From Seminavis robusta (lineage: Eukaryota > Bacillariophyta > Bacillariophyceae > Naviculales > Naviculaceae): DNA of 64,000 bases. The notes beneath the pieces were generated by a model that saw only the letters and a program-made list of their open reading frames with translations, ran no database searches and was not told where the DNA came from. A program made the translations under genes and the position numbers. Positions 49,903-60,121 of this stretch are shown here, piece after piece. Numbering within the stretch: the stretch's first letter is position 1; every line of letters starts with the position of its first letter. Location: positions 46,297 through 110,296 of the forward strand of contig CAICTM010000129.1 of assembly GCA_903772945.1 (NCBI GenBank), read 5' to 3'.

Positions 49903-50119
49903 CTAGCTAGCACTTCGAGAGTGTAAGTTCAGGCTGTACCGGCCGCGGTGGTGGCTCTATGTAGTCGAGGTTTGCATCTTGCATGGCGAGACTCACTTGA
50001 TAGAGCATTAATGCGAGTACCGGTTACCCGACTTACTAATGCATAAGAATTAGAAGCCGGACTCCCTTTTAACCTGTCGCCACCATCACAAATCGCAATA
50101 TGCAAGATGATGGTTCATC

Positions 50120-50971
50120 GTGACAACCATGATGCGCTCTGCGTTCATCCAGATATCCATTGCGGCTGCTGCCCTTTGGTTGGGATTCTTATGCCTGACT
50201 AATCGTGATGAAGGCGCTAGTTGGAATCAAAGTGGCTACAACGTCGCCAGAGCTACCGAAACGGCCGACGATCGAATGATCGTTGTCTCTTGTGTGGGGG
50301 ACTCCATCACCGCCGGAGGAGGCGCTTCGGCTCCCAACATGACGTATGTTTCCCAATTGAGTAGAGCTCTGGGAGCTGGATTTAATGTCACCGGCTATGG
50401 TGTATCATCCACCACCATGCTGAAGCATGGTCTCTGTTCCAAAGATACGACGCACTGTGAAGGACTTTGTGCTTACTGGAATACCACAGCCTACCAAAGA
50501 GTAATAGCTTCTCAACCCGATGTAATCACAATAATGTTGGGTACCAATGATGCCAAGGGGTGCAATTGGTGGGGTCCTCCCAATGGATCTCCAAGCGGAG
50601 TAGCATATCATGCCGCCTATGTGGACATGGTCAAGATATTCCAATCGCTTCCTTCCAAGCCGCGAGTGTATCTTGTGATTCCACCTCCACTGGTCAACCC
50701 TCCAACCCACCCGGACGACCCTCCAGTGTGGAATATGTCCAAGCAAGTTCTGAATGAAATCATCCCTAAGGAGCTCCCAAAACTTTTGGTGGAAACGGGT
50801 GCTGCTGGAGTGATTGATGTGTGGACGGCCCTGGGAGGTACAGATGGCTACGAGCAACCTTCCATGACGGCGGATGGGTGTCACCCAAAGGATCCTGCTG
50901 CTGCCATCATTGCCCAAGCAATAGCCGAGGCAATCCAAAAGGACCAGGGAGGCAAAACTGCAGCCGACTAA
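50120..50971 (+). CDS. Secreted SGNH/GDSL-type hydrolase
   Basis: Intronless, 283 aa. It starts at 50120 (a second ATG at 50129 is possible). Residues about 8-26 are a signal peptide or anchor (FIQISIAAAALWLGFLCL). The SGNH blocks are all present: block I VGDSITAGGG (nucleophile Ser), the Gly of block II in VTGYGVSSTTML, block III GTNDAK (Asn) and block V DGCHP (Asp/His). The family hydrolyses esters such as acetyl groups on polysaccharides or short acyl esters. Cys pairs (CSKDTTHCEGLC) fit a secreted, disulfide-bonded protein. The substrate is unknown. Confidence 0.9.
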   Translation: MTTMMRSAFIQISIAAAALWLGFLCLTNRDEGASWNQSGYNVARATETADDRMIVVSCVGDSITAGGGASAPNMTYVSQLSRALGAGFNVTGYGVSSTTMLKHGLCSKDTTHCEGLCAYWNTTAYQRVIASQPDVITIMLGTNDAKGCNWWGPPNGSPSGVAYHAAYVDMVKIFQSLPSKPRVYLVIPPPLVNPPTHPDDPPVWNMSKQVLNEIIPKELPKLLVETGAAGVIDVWTALGGTDGYEQPSMTADGCHPKDPAAAIIAQAIAEAIQKDQGGKTAAD

Positions 50972-51206
50972 GCATAAGACGCTTGATTTGTCAATCAATC
51001 TGCCATGGGTGCACAACCAAGTTCAAACCTTTGCATGACAGGATAGCCAGGTGACTATAATAATGAATTTGGCTTACAACTAACTGATCAGTAGAAGGCG
51101 GCACTTTCAAGACTCTTCAAAACCTCTCAAGAAAAATGGATCCATGGGTGCAATGCTTCTGACAAAAACTAAAAATTGTCAAAACAGGTTAGCGACCGGT
51201 CGCAGA

Positions 51207-51788
51207 TTACTTGGCCTCGCTTTTGTCCGTTCCCAAGACAACCTGTGCCTTCTTGAAGAGAAGCTCCACTTGAGTCAACAACCCATCGGGGTAATCTGTT
51301 AGGGACGCATAGGCCAAGGCCGCGTCCTCAAATTCCAACTTGAGCTTGTGATCCAAGACCCTTCGAAGTTCCTTTTGGTCGTAAGTGGCAAATCCCAACC
51401 ATGAGCCACGAGCCGCACGGGTGCAACTGTTCTTGCTTGCCACCACCAACTTGTACGGTCCCTCGAGTTTGACGCGCATTTCTTCAGCCTTGGTTTTCAA
51501 AGTCTCCCACGGTTTGCTTTGTCTCGCGGCCAAGTTTTGCAGGCTCTGCTCGTATTGCTCATCCGTCCATTCGGACTTTGTAACCTTCTTGTGGCCCTCT
51601 TCATGGTTGAACAAAGCCTCCTTTACCAAGTCTCTTGCTGCAGCATGGAGCTCCTTGGCTTCAACGGAAAGAGATTTCAGAGTTACGTTGAAATCGCCCA
51701 GCTTCTGCTCTGCATCCTCAATGACCATTTGGCTTGTAGTGACTTCCTTGAAAGCGAGAGCTTCCTCTGTTGGATGCAAGATATCCAT
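51207..51788 (-). CDS. Helical hypothetical protein
   Basis: The start is set at 51788 (MDILHPTEEALAF, 193 aa). The upstream 52 open codons are Ser/Arg-rich and look like leader. The protein is almost entirely helical and charged (AEQKLGDFNVTLKSLSVEAK; DEQYEQSLQNLAARQSKPW), has a KNSCTRAARGSWLGFATYD central segment and ends in a Lys/Glu helix. There is no signal, transmembrane helix or known domain. Confidence 0.65.
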   Translation of the reverse strand: MDILHPTEEALAFKEVTTSQMVIEDAEQKLGDFNVTLKSLSVEAKELHAAARDLVKEALFNHEEGHKKVTKSEWTDEQYEQSLQNLAARQSKPWETLKTKAEEMRVKLEGPYKLVVASKNSCTRAARGSWLGFATYDQKELRRVLDHKLKLEFEDAALAYASLTDYPDGLLTQVELLFKKAQVVLGTDKSEAK

Positions 51789-52831
51789 TGTGTTTTCTAT
51801 TCTTTCCCTTTCTCGTTGGCCTGTTTTTATGAGAAACGATCTTTCGCTCGTCAACGATGCTTTCGTGATAGATGCGCTACAACAACGAGCTTCATCGATA
51901 TATTGATCGTGCATTGCGAAGGCAACTTGAGTGGAAGTGCACATCTTTCAGCTTCCAAGACGTGGCCTCTTGATGCATCACAGCACTACAGCAGCATTAT
52001 TGTTGTGCTTGCTATCAGTGCTAACTAATAACGGTTCGTGTCATGATGAAAAGTGGGAACCCGAGTTTCAACATCGCCATTCGTGTTGGAAGGAGCTGAC
52101 ATGGTCCCAACGCGAATTGCGAGACCGTGACACGGAGGTGGAAACAGATCCAGAATTTGGGGGTGGCAATTGCAAAAGGCTGGCTAGAGCTATACGGTAG
52201 AGGTACCGGTAGCTAGGGATGAATCTGAATCAACATTCTAGCTATTTAACCACATCGGTGTGCTGGCTATTCTGTGGCCAGCTAGGTAACGTAGCAACAA
52301 TGCCACAAGCTGCTTGTTGTGATGTATGTGTTCGAGCTGGCTGGCTAGATTCTTCTGATTAGAGAATTATTGAGTGGCTTGCCATTGATCGAACCGTTGA
52401 TTCTGGTCTTTGTTCCCTGAATAAATTGAATCATAGCTCCTGATTTGCTTGATGGCTGGGAGACTTGGTGCTCAAGGTCCAATCTTAACTGGAAGGGGCA
52501 AAGATGGACGGAACTAGGGTGATGTTGGCTCCATGTCGAATTCCCCTGTATGGTAGAGGCTTTCTACTCGCGAGGGTGACAAACACAGTTGACCGGTACA
52601 GGACGGGTGCTGATGACCGGCTGGGTTGACAGGAGAAGAATCATCCGCTGCCGGCAGCTTTGGCGGAGAGCCAAAATTGAGGAAGGGAGGGGGGCGAAGT
52701 TTTGAAGGAATCTGCCTACTTTGCTTTTAACCCCCGTGCTTCTAGGTGTTGTCAAAAGCCAAAAATATGATTTTGCAGTATTCTATTATGATTATGTCTT
52801 TTCTCTATTCTCTGTGGCAGGACTTGTCTAG
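51789..52831. other. Intergenic; one possible small secreted protein
   Basis: Apart from the 75-codon frame at 51973-52200 listed separately, I see no gene. Sequence around 52550-52760 on minus is open but of random composition. Confidence 0.45.
51973..52200 (+). CDS. Possible small secreted protein
   Basis: A 75-aa frame. MHHSTTAALLLCLLSVLTNN is a good signal-peptide pattern. The rest is charged with three Cys (GSCHDE, HSCWKE, GGNCKR). It is divergent from the helical protein by 184 bp. It could be the first exon of a longer gene or a chance frame. Confidence 0.3.
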   Translation: MHHSTTAALLLCLLSVLTNNGSCHDEKWEPEFQHRHSCWKELTWSQRELRDRDTEVETDPEFGGGNCKRLARAIR

Positions 52832-53479
52832 CTAGTAGTTCTCTCGTCCTGGATTCAGCAGTTGTCTTTTGGCCTGTTGATACTCTGCATCAGTGATAGC
52901 CCCATCCTTGTGTAGGCCTGCCAGTTGGGTTAGCTGTGAGGTGATGTCCACCTGTTGACTGGGTGGAATAAACGTGGATGGAAGATGTCCTTTGTTGGCT
53001 CTGCTAGCAACAGGAATGGCAGTTACAACAGGCATGGTTGCTCTTGTTGGTTCCTGCATTGCTGGTGCTCGGCCAATATCAAAATGTAGCCCAACAGTTG
53101 CATTTTGCATGTCTCTGTCGCTTCCAGCACCAAATGAACTAAGCTCTTTTGCCAAGGTCACTTGAATGCCATACTTTCTGTAAACTTCTGCTTGTTCCTT
53201 GACAAGCCTCAGCCATGCATTCTGGCTATCCCTGGCAATGGAGACAAGCTTTGGAAAGAAGCAGCACACAAAGCAGGGGATCAACATTGCAGGACTGATG
53301 GCACCTGTGATTTCAAGATATCTTTCTAACACTTTGTCATAGGTGTCCATCCAAACATGTAGTGGGACTCTGCCCTCCAGTAGCACTGGGACGTGATTTC
53401 GTGGGACAGTCATAACGATATTCTCTGGTACGGTTGTGATGCCAATGTGGCTTTGGGGTTTGAGATCAAAGGATGACAT
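52832..53479 (-). CDS. SHOCT-domain protein
   Basis: Start at 53479 (MSSFDLKPQSHIGITTVPEN, 215 aa). The upstream 77 open codons are basic and low-complexity. A hydrophobic, Cys-rich segment (about 62-78: SPAMLIPCFVCCFFPKLV) may touch or cross a membrane. The C-terminal 32 residues are a SHOCT motif (QLTQLAGLHKDGAITDAEYQ, then QAKRQLL), a short helical pair often found at the end of membrane-linked or oligomerising proteins. The middle (WLRLVKEQAEVYRKYGIQVT) is helical. No enzymatic function can be given. Confidence 0.75.
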   Translation of the reverse strand: MSSFDLKPQSHIGITTVPENIVMTVPRNHVPVLLEGRVPLHVWMDTYDKVLERYLEITGAISPAMLIPCFVCCFFPKLVSIARDSQNAWLRLVKEQAEVYRKYGIQVTLAKELSSFGAGSDRDMQNATVGLHFDIGRAPAMQEPTRATMPVVTAIPVASRANKGHLPSTFIPPSQQVDITSQLTQLAGLHKDGAITDAEYQQAKRQLLNPGRENY

Positions 53480-53904
53480 TTTGATGGTGATTTGGTTGGC
53501 TAAGGTTTTTTTGTTTTGCTTTTGTTTTTGTGAGCTGTGTGTCCCCGAGATTGCAAGCGGTCGTGTCACGGTTCGAGTCGCGGTACGAACCGGTGTGAAA
53601 TGAAGCCAGACTGAAAAGAGCATGCACAGGAGTCGAGTCGAGTCCAGTTCAGTCCAATGAGATCTCGCGAGAAAATCGACCTCACTGATGGGGCACATGT
53701 TGCACTTCAAGAAATTGGCAAGAGCTCTTTTAGAGTACTACAGTACCGTAGTACTTTACCACATGAACAATACCTGGTTGGAATGATATCGTGTGAAATG
53801 CATGATCCTCCAAAATGTGTTTGCTACTATGGATGTCAGCACACACACGATGTACAAAGAGGATGAAGAAGCCAAGTTTAAAAACACCCCTAGCTAGCAC
53901 TACA
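53480..53904. other. Intergenic, no gene seen
   Basis: The promoter of the SHOCT gene and the 3' flank of the CDK gene, with gagtcgagtcgagtc (53632-53645) and a short TACAGTACCGTAGTAC dyad near 53740. Confidence 0.5.
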
Positions 53905-55017
53905 TTATTCACAAAAGAACCGCGGTGTCTTTGGTTTGACGCCCTCTTTGAAGTAGGGATGCTGCATAGCATCATCCGCTGTAATGCGTTGCTTTGGATT
54001 CAACGTCAACAGTTTCCGCAGCAAATCAAATCCATTCACGTCCAGAAAGGCCTGCGTGGACGACACGGGCTTGTTGACGGGAAACTTTTGGAAAATCAAT
54101 AGATCCTCTCGTTTTCGTGGTTTCCATCGCAGCAATCCAGCATTGGGTAGTTTCTTAAAGAGAGGCCAATTTTCCTCTGTTGGTACTCCCACCATTTCAA
54201 AAATCTTGTCAATTTGATCGAGTTCTCCTTGTCCTTGCATGATGGAATCCTTACAGATGAGTTCTCCAAAGATACACCCAATAGACCACATATCGACGGC
54301 AGGTCCATATCGAGTTTCCCCAAACAATAGTTCTGGCGATCGGTACCAGAGTGTGACGACTAGCTGTGTCAATTGTTGCAATTGTGGTTCTTGATAACTC
54401 CGTGCCAATCCAAAGTCACAGAGACAGACTCGTCCCGATCGATGGACTAGAATGTTGCTCGTCTTCATATCCCGATGCAAGAGCCATTTGGAATGCATAT
54501 GCTGCATCCCCGCTACAATTTGGAGCAGAATCGATTTCAGTTCCGACTGTGCCAAAGCATCCCGGAACCGCGAGAGTCCTTCTTTGAGATCGAATTCCAT
54601 AAATTCCATCACCATAAAGACCTGATCCAAGGCATCGCCCACGACCATTTCTCTCACGTTGACGACATTTTCGTGCGACATGGCCAACAAGACGCTGACT
54701 TCGCGGAGTGCCGACAGTGGAAATCCTTCCTTGATCATTTCCTTGTCGAATTTGATTTGCTTCAACGCCACAATTTCCTGGGTTGCCAAATCTTTGGCGC
54801 GATAGACAATCCCATAGGTACCCTCACTGACTCGGGCCAGTCGTTCGTACGTGTCATAAACCGAGCGACAGCCACTTAGTAGTGGGTTGTGTGTGGGGAG
54901 AGAGTCTTTCTTGGTGTCCTTCTTTTTGGCTAGCTGTGGCTCTTTGGATTCTTTGGCATCATTCTCTTCCTCCGAGCTGCTATCCCAGCGATCTCTCTTT
55001 TTGCTGGCACCTGCCAT
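53905..55017 (-). CDS. Cyclin-dependent protein kinase, CDK10/CDK11-like
   Basis: Intronless, 370 aa from 55017 (MAGASKKRDRWDSSSEEEN; six more codons upstream are open). After a charged N-terminus the kinase domain has VSEGTYGIVYRAKD (Gly loop, about 62-75), VALKQIKFDKE (catalytic Lys), PLSALRE at the cyclin-binding helix (PITSLRE in CDK11), LHRDMKTSNILV (catalytic Asp), CDFGLARSY, and the activation loop QLTQLVVTLWYRSPELLFG, with Thr at the CAK-phosphorylated position. DMWSIGCIFGEL and the ITADDAMQHPYF end are standard. RNA-processing/transcription CDKs of this branch pair with cyclin L or M. The VVVTLWYR-like form and N-terminal RDRWDSSSEE match that group. Choosing CDK10 versus CDK11 needs a tree. 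Confidence 0.92.
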   Translation of the reverse strand: MAGASKKRDRWDSSSEEENDAKESKEPQLAKKKDTKKDSLPTHNPLLSGCRSVYDTYERLARVSEGTYGIVYRAKDLATQEIVALKQIKFDKEMIKEGFPLSALREVSVLLAMSHENVVNVREMVVGDALDQVFMVMEFMEFDLKEGLSRFRDALAQSELKSILLQIVAGMQHMHSKWLLHRDMKTSNILVHRSGRVCLCDFGLARSYQEPQLQQLTQLVVTLWYRSPELLFGETRYGPAVDMWSIGCIFGELICKDSIMQGQGELDQIDKIFEMVGVPTEENWPLFKKLPNAGLLRWKPRKREDLLIFQKFPVNKPVSSTQAFLDVNGFDLLRKLLTLNPKQRITADDAMQHPYFKEGVKPKTPRFFCE

Positions 55018-55342
55018 GGTTTGTCGACGGCACAAGGGCTACACAAACTGCTCTTTCCTTGCTTGTGTGCTTGTCGCTTTGATTTTGGTTTGGCTTTTGG
55101 CTCGAGGCGTCTGTCACTCACGGTGTTGAGATCATCACAGAAAGATCAACGAAATCGATTCTTCAGTCGAATAATTCGTGAATAGAAGAAATTTAAGCCA
55201 TCCCTACTGTCAAACACTCCGGTGAGGGTGACGTTTGTGTGACGACCACAAATCCTCTTGCAAGTTGAAGTTTTTGGTCTCTTGGAAACGTAGGCCATGG
55301 CACACTGTCATTTCTTTTTCTTCAAAAATCGGAGGTACCACC
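55018..55342. other. Divergent promoter region
   Basis: About 325 bp between the CDK gene and the pheophytinase-like hydrolase. No gene seen. Confidence 0.5.
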
Positions 55343-56851
55343 ATGATGTTCCTGATCCGTCAACCTCTGTTTCTTCTTCTGCTACTGACACAACAACTGG
55401 CTGCGGCGGTTGCCTTTTCGATTCAGCAAGAGCGATGGGACTACAAGGGCCATCCCATTGGCTATGACCAGGCAGGGTCTGTGGAATCTTCCTCCACCCC
55501 GATTGTCCTCTTGAATGGATTTGGTGTGGGATCCTTTCATCAGCATCGTCTCATGGAACAGCTATGTACTACTACTACCAGCCAGCGCAGTATTTACGGT
55601 ATGGATTATCTCGGTCAAGGCCGAAGCTGGCCTCGAGACTGCAATGACGGCTTTGGTACGTCCGAGCAAGACTTGCAGTACAGTGGAGACCTTTGGGTGG
55701 ACCAAGCCATTCAGTTTATTGAGCAAGTGGTGCTTCCCAACCAAAACAACAAGCAGAACAAGAAGAAAAAACCCGTACAAAAGGTACACTTGGTGGGCAA
55801 CAGTGTGGGAGGACACCTGGCCGTATTTTTGGCGTGTCTTCGACCGGATCTAGTAGAGTCCGTCACTCTGCTAAATGCCACTCCTGTTTGGGGACTCAAC
55901 TTGCCAGGGTGGTGAGTGTTGTCAATCAGACGCGAAAAACAAACTCAATCCATCAGAAATGATTGTGCCTCACTTGACTTCCTCCAACCTTTCTCTTTAT
56001 CTTTATCTGTTTGAATCTTTTCCTTTTTTGTCAATCTCATCCATCAGGTCGGGATCCTTGCCAGCTCCCACCGTTCCTCGAATTATCGGCCGATATATGT
56101 TTGACCGAATGAGAGACTTTGGCACAATTCGGAGATTTCTGGAAAACTCGTACTTTTCCGAACAAGCCTACGATGATGAGCTGGTCCGACAAATTCGAGA
56201 GTGTACCGAAGGGAACGGGGGGCATGCTGCCTTTGCGTCCATTATGTGGTCGCCTCCTGTCAGAGCAGTCAAGGTACGTTTTATTTATTTACCCATGGCT
56301 GGAGGGCATACTCATAAAAATATCAATGAATGCTGGGCTGCCAGGTTTTCCGTCGTCTCATTTTCCAATCTCTCCCCCGCTTGCATCCACACGCGCACAC
56401 ACAACAATCAACTTCTCTGCCTTTTTCCGCAATCCACAACAACGCAAATTAGGACGAAGCCGATTCCAGCTCTGCAAAGGGTTTCTATGATTGTTTGGCC
56501 GCTCTGGAATGTGATGTACTCGTGGTCTTTGGAAAGGATGATCCATGGTGCAAACCAGCATTTGCCAAGAAAATGCTACAAGCATTGGATACTCGACAAC
56601 CAGACAAGGTACATCGTTACGTCGAGCTATCCAATGTAGGCCACTGCCCAAACCATGAAGCTCCTCAAGCCGTCTCGCAATTGCTCCAATTGTGGGTCAA
56701 TGCCGCGGATAACCGAAGATCGCTGCAACTTGTCAACGGGCCAACAGAGACCTTTACCGAACAATGGGGAGACATTACTGTGCAAGAGCTAGGAACAGAC
56801 AGCATTCCAATGGGGCTCATGGATCGAGTGGCCACTGCCTTTGTGGGCTAA
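55343..56851 (+). CDS. Plastid-targeted alpha/beta hydrolase, pheophytinase-like
   Basis: Three exons, 55343-55911, 56048-56273 and 56453-56851, 397 aa. The signal peptide MMFLIRQPLFLLLLLTQQLA ends in AVAFS, an ASAFAP-like site, suggesting diatom plastid import. Fold motifs: LLNGFGVGSFHQHR (oxyanion region), GMDYLGQGRSWP, and VHLVGNSVGGHLAVF with nucleophile Ser in GNSxGG. LVESVTLLNATPVWG follows and is very like the LLNATPFWG block of plant pheophytinase. The acid is in FGKDDPW and the His in LSNVGHCPNHEAP. Plant PPH removes phytol from pheophytin during chlorophyll turnover. A related dephytylase or esterase is also possible. An Asn/Lys-rich insert (NQNNKQNKKKKP) before the nucleophile strand is unusual. 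Confidence 0.88.
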
Positions 56852-57722
56852 TAATGAATAGGCCGACCAAGGTAAGGAAGGGTGTGAGTTTTACTGGGTC
56901 AAAGCCAGCATACCACCAACAGACTAGGAACTATTAGTTATCACTACCAAGTGCCCAGGTTAGACCATTGGCAAGAACAGCCAACAGCATGGCGTGAGCT
57001 TTTGGCACTAGGCCAGCTGCCCACTATTATTTATGAAACTACCTGGTTTTCAGCATCTCTGCCCCAGGGCATGGTGAAGAGTGGGGGGGAGGAGAGTGTA
57101 TCGCAGTCCCAGCTTCCAGTTGTCAAACCACTATGCCTTGGGAATATTCTCATCTTGGGGCAGGGTATGCTTCCTGGCACTGTGGCACTAGGGAAGGCTG
57201 ACATGAAGTTATGTGGCAACAGCATGGCCCAAGTGTTCAAGAGTCAGCCATTGGACATTAGTGATTGACAGACCTTCCACCTTGACTTTGATAGGAACCA
57301 CCAACCGAGCAGTGAAAACTATTATAGAGTGTAGCTATCGCAGTCTCAGCTTCCAGTTGTCAACCACTATGCCATGGGAATATTCTCATCTTGGGGGTAT
57401 GGCACAGGGAATGCTTCCAGGCACAGTGGCACTGGGGAAGGCTGACATGAAGTTATGTGGCAACAGCGTGGCCCAAGTGTTCAAGAGTCACCCATGGACA
57501 TAGTGATTGACAGACTTTCTACCTTGACTTTGATAGGAACCTCCAACTAGCTAAAGAAGAGTGATCGACTACAAGACATTGGAGAAGGGTATGTGCTGCT
57601 GGCCAAGGCTGACCACCAACTATTGCTTGCCAAAAGGCAGCCCCACTGTTGACATTGAGGAGCTATTTTAGTTATCACTAGTCCAGCTGAAAGGATCCGG
57701 CCAGCCACCCGCGACAGTATAC
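56852..57722. repeat. Non-coding with a tandem duplication of about 235 bp
   Basis: About 57104-57306 and 57339-57550 are copies (cagcttccagttgtcaa, gggaatattctcatcttggg, gaaggctgacatgaagttatg, acagnctttctaccttgac). Both can be read as an ADMKLCGNSMAQVFKS-like peptide, so the unit may come from a decayed coding element. No intact gene. Confidence 0.75.
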
Positions 57723-58478
57723 CTAGACTTCGAATTCGGCCGACATGGAGAAGTCGCTTGAATCACTCTCCGGCTTGTCAGTAGTTTCCTTCACGGCAAC
57801 AGCTCCAGCAGTTCGGTATCTATACAGGTACGACATGTTCGAAGCTTGAGCAACCTCCGCCAGAGAGGGACCTAGGCTCTTGGATCCTTTCCAGCGCTCG
57901 TCGTGTGCAGACATTTCTTTCGGAGTTTGACTCGAGGATCCAAATGGGTACTCCAACGTAGCTGTATTCGATGTGGTCAAGTGGAGCTCGTAAAAGTAAA
58001 AGCAGGGCATGACGCAGCCGCAAGCTAGACACGCGACACTCAACACGAAGAGCGCAATGAGCAAAAATGCTCCCAGTTCTGGAGGAAGCTTCTGAAAGGC
58101 CACTTCCAACTTGACCCGTAGCTCGGACACTTTGTTCTTGGCGGCTTTGCTGGCGGTGAGGTTTCGTCGACGTAGTGGCTTTGTTTCGAGATCCTGTCGT
58201 CGCGGAAGAAAGGCGATGCCCACGTCATTGGATGATTCTTCTGCATCTTGAACATAGCGGCGTAAATCATGAGGTTGAGATCTTGACCGAAGGAAAGCAG
58301 GTCGAGAAACAGCATTTTCCGTCAGCTCCTCGAAGGTATGATCGCGGGAGATGTCTCGTTTCGGAACTCTATCGTCTGAAGAATCTTGTCGTGGTGTTGC
58401 GTGAGAGTTAGCATGATGATAAAGCGTTGTAAGAAAAAGAAGAGCCGCAAAAGCGCATGGAAAGAGATAGCGTTTCAT
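57723..58478 (-). CDS. Single-pass membrane protein, unknown
   Basis: Start set at 58478 (MKRYLFPCAFAALLFLTTLY, a signal peptide; further ATGs lie 3 and 9 codons upstream), 251 aa. The lumenal/extracellular part (about 25-125) is charged with RRR and SS clusters. One transmembrane helix at about 135-165 (LGAFLLIALFVLSVACLACG, continuing into CVMPCFYFYE) is rich in Cys. The cytosolic tail (about 168-251) is Ser/Thr-rich with YLYRYR and ends SMSAEFEV. No known domain, and a receptor-like or structural role is open. Confidence 0.7.
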   Translation of the reverse strand: MKRYLFPCAFAALLFLTTLYHHANSHATPRQDSSDDRVPKRDISRDHTFEELTENAVSRPAFLRSRSQPHDLRRYVQDAEESSNDVGIAFLPRRQDLETKPLRRRNLTASKAAKNKVSELRVKLEVAFQKLPPELGAFLLIALFVLSVACLACGCVMPCFYFYELHLTTSNTATLEYPFGSSSQTPKEMSAHDERWKGSKSLGPSLAEVAQASNMSYLYRYRTAGAVAVKETTDKPESDSSDFSMSAEFEV

Positions 58479-58505
58479 CAGTACCATGGCGGAAGAGGAT
58501 ATCAC

Positions 58506-60121
58506 AGAAAGCTTTTGTTGTCGGATGTTGTGCTTTTATGGCAAAATATGAGGCGAAATATCTAGGGTTTGGAAGTCATCATCAAAAATGATAAAACATC
58601 ATTATTTTTGAAAATGTTTAAGTCTTTTTAAACCAAAACTGATGTTCAAAAATTTCTTCATTAAAGAACCGAGTTCCGTACTTGAAGTATTTCCGAACGG
58701 TACGTCGCTCCTAAATAAATCAATTAATAATTAAAAAAGCCTTTAATGAAATATGGCTTTCAAAATGATGACGGTACCTAAAGACAATAAGAATGCTCTC
58801 GAAGGCTTCAGAGGTGCACAACTCCTGGCTCCTGGTGCCTGTTTTTCGTGCAACCGTCCGGAGCGTAGCACAGCTCGGAAACTTTTACATGATGATGGTA
58901 GAGGTCGACTGAAGGCTTGTTTGGAAGCTAATTCTCCCCTCCATGCAGTCATATTCAGTTTCTGAATACGGCTTATGCTATGAGACTTGCTTTTAATCAG
59001 CCATATTGTGAGTATCGGTCAGGTTGCCACGGCAGAAAATCCTTTTAGTATGCAGTATCGCTGAAATCAGTAAGACGTAATAGACAATTTGGATTTACTG
59101 AAAACAACTACATGTAAATGAAATTAACAGCGCTGTGCAAACTCGATTTACTAGTTAGTGGCTTTTTTATAATATATGATACTCGAGTACTGGAGTATTC
59201 AATATGCCGGCTCTTTTCTACATAACGGACCAGGTTCTTTGTTGCACGAGTACCTGGTAGTAGAAGTCAGTTGCAGGATTCATGAGTCACTGGAGTCAAA
59301 AGCAATTCCAATGATGTTGTCATTGTAGCTTGGAGCCTTGGTGACTTGGTGACCAGAATTATCAGATTTACGTCCTACAGCTGCAACGACCGGAAACGAC
59401 GGCCTAGTTTTCAGGAGTCCTGAAACTGCTCTAAGTAGTTTCACGTTTTTGGTTTCACATTTCCGTGAAACATGTGTTTCAGTGAACTAGTTTTACGAAT
59501 TTGTGAAAATTCACAGTATGTACCATTCTAAATAGTCTAGCTAGTTTCACAGCTGTAAAACTAGTTGAAACTACCAGTAGTTTCAATTATTTCACGCTTG
59601 TGAAACAAAGTTTACGACTCGTGAAACTGTCAAAATCATATAAAGTCACTTCCGGACTTCAGGACTACCAGGTACCAGGTAAAAGGGACAAACAGATGTC
59701 AAGCATGTTTGAGTGAGGCGAGGATGTATGTATGTAGCTTGATACCGTAACATGTTAGGCCTTACCAGGGACGTAGCTTTCTACGGGTGGCGAAGGGATT
59801 CGATTCAACCGATAAACGAAGAGCCATATGCGTAATTATTACCTGTAACAGAAGCACAAAGAGGGAATAAAAAGGAATGGGGAGCACAGCTGAGAGCACC
59901 TTGTTGTGATACAGTAGATCTACGGCACAAGCACAATCACACCAGCCACAGAGAGCGAACAAGTTCAAACAACATTGCAAGGACACGGTACCGTGCTATT
60001 TACCTGGCTATCATAGCTGTTACGACTGTACAAGAGGGACGCTCAGGCACAATTTCTCGCAATCTCACCTTAGATGAAACAAAGAGCCAAACAACAACCA
60101 TAAAAAACACAGCCGAACAAA
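58506..60121. other. Long AT-richer intergenic stretch with dense TGAAAC/GTTTCA words
   Basis: No supported gene. A 70-codon frame at 58753-58965 lacks domain evidence. A cluster of TGAAAC and GTTTCA occurs at 59409-59628. Confidence 0.5.
59409..59628. repeat. Cluster of inverted GTTTCA/TGAAAC hexamers
   Basis: About five TGAAAC and five GTTTCA in 220 bp, several arranged as dyads (tttcaggagtcctgaaa; ttcacgcttgtgaa; ttacgactcgtgaaa). Confidence 0.7.

Noticed and set aside
53515-53610. tRNA-like GGTTCGAGTC near 53570
   Set aside because: It matches only a T-loop-like decamer. No acceptor, D or anticodon stems could be folded around it.
58753-58965. 70-codon plus frame
   Set aside because: AT-rich surroundings, overlaps an equally long minus frame, and no motif.
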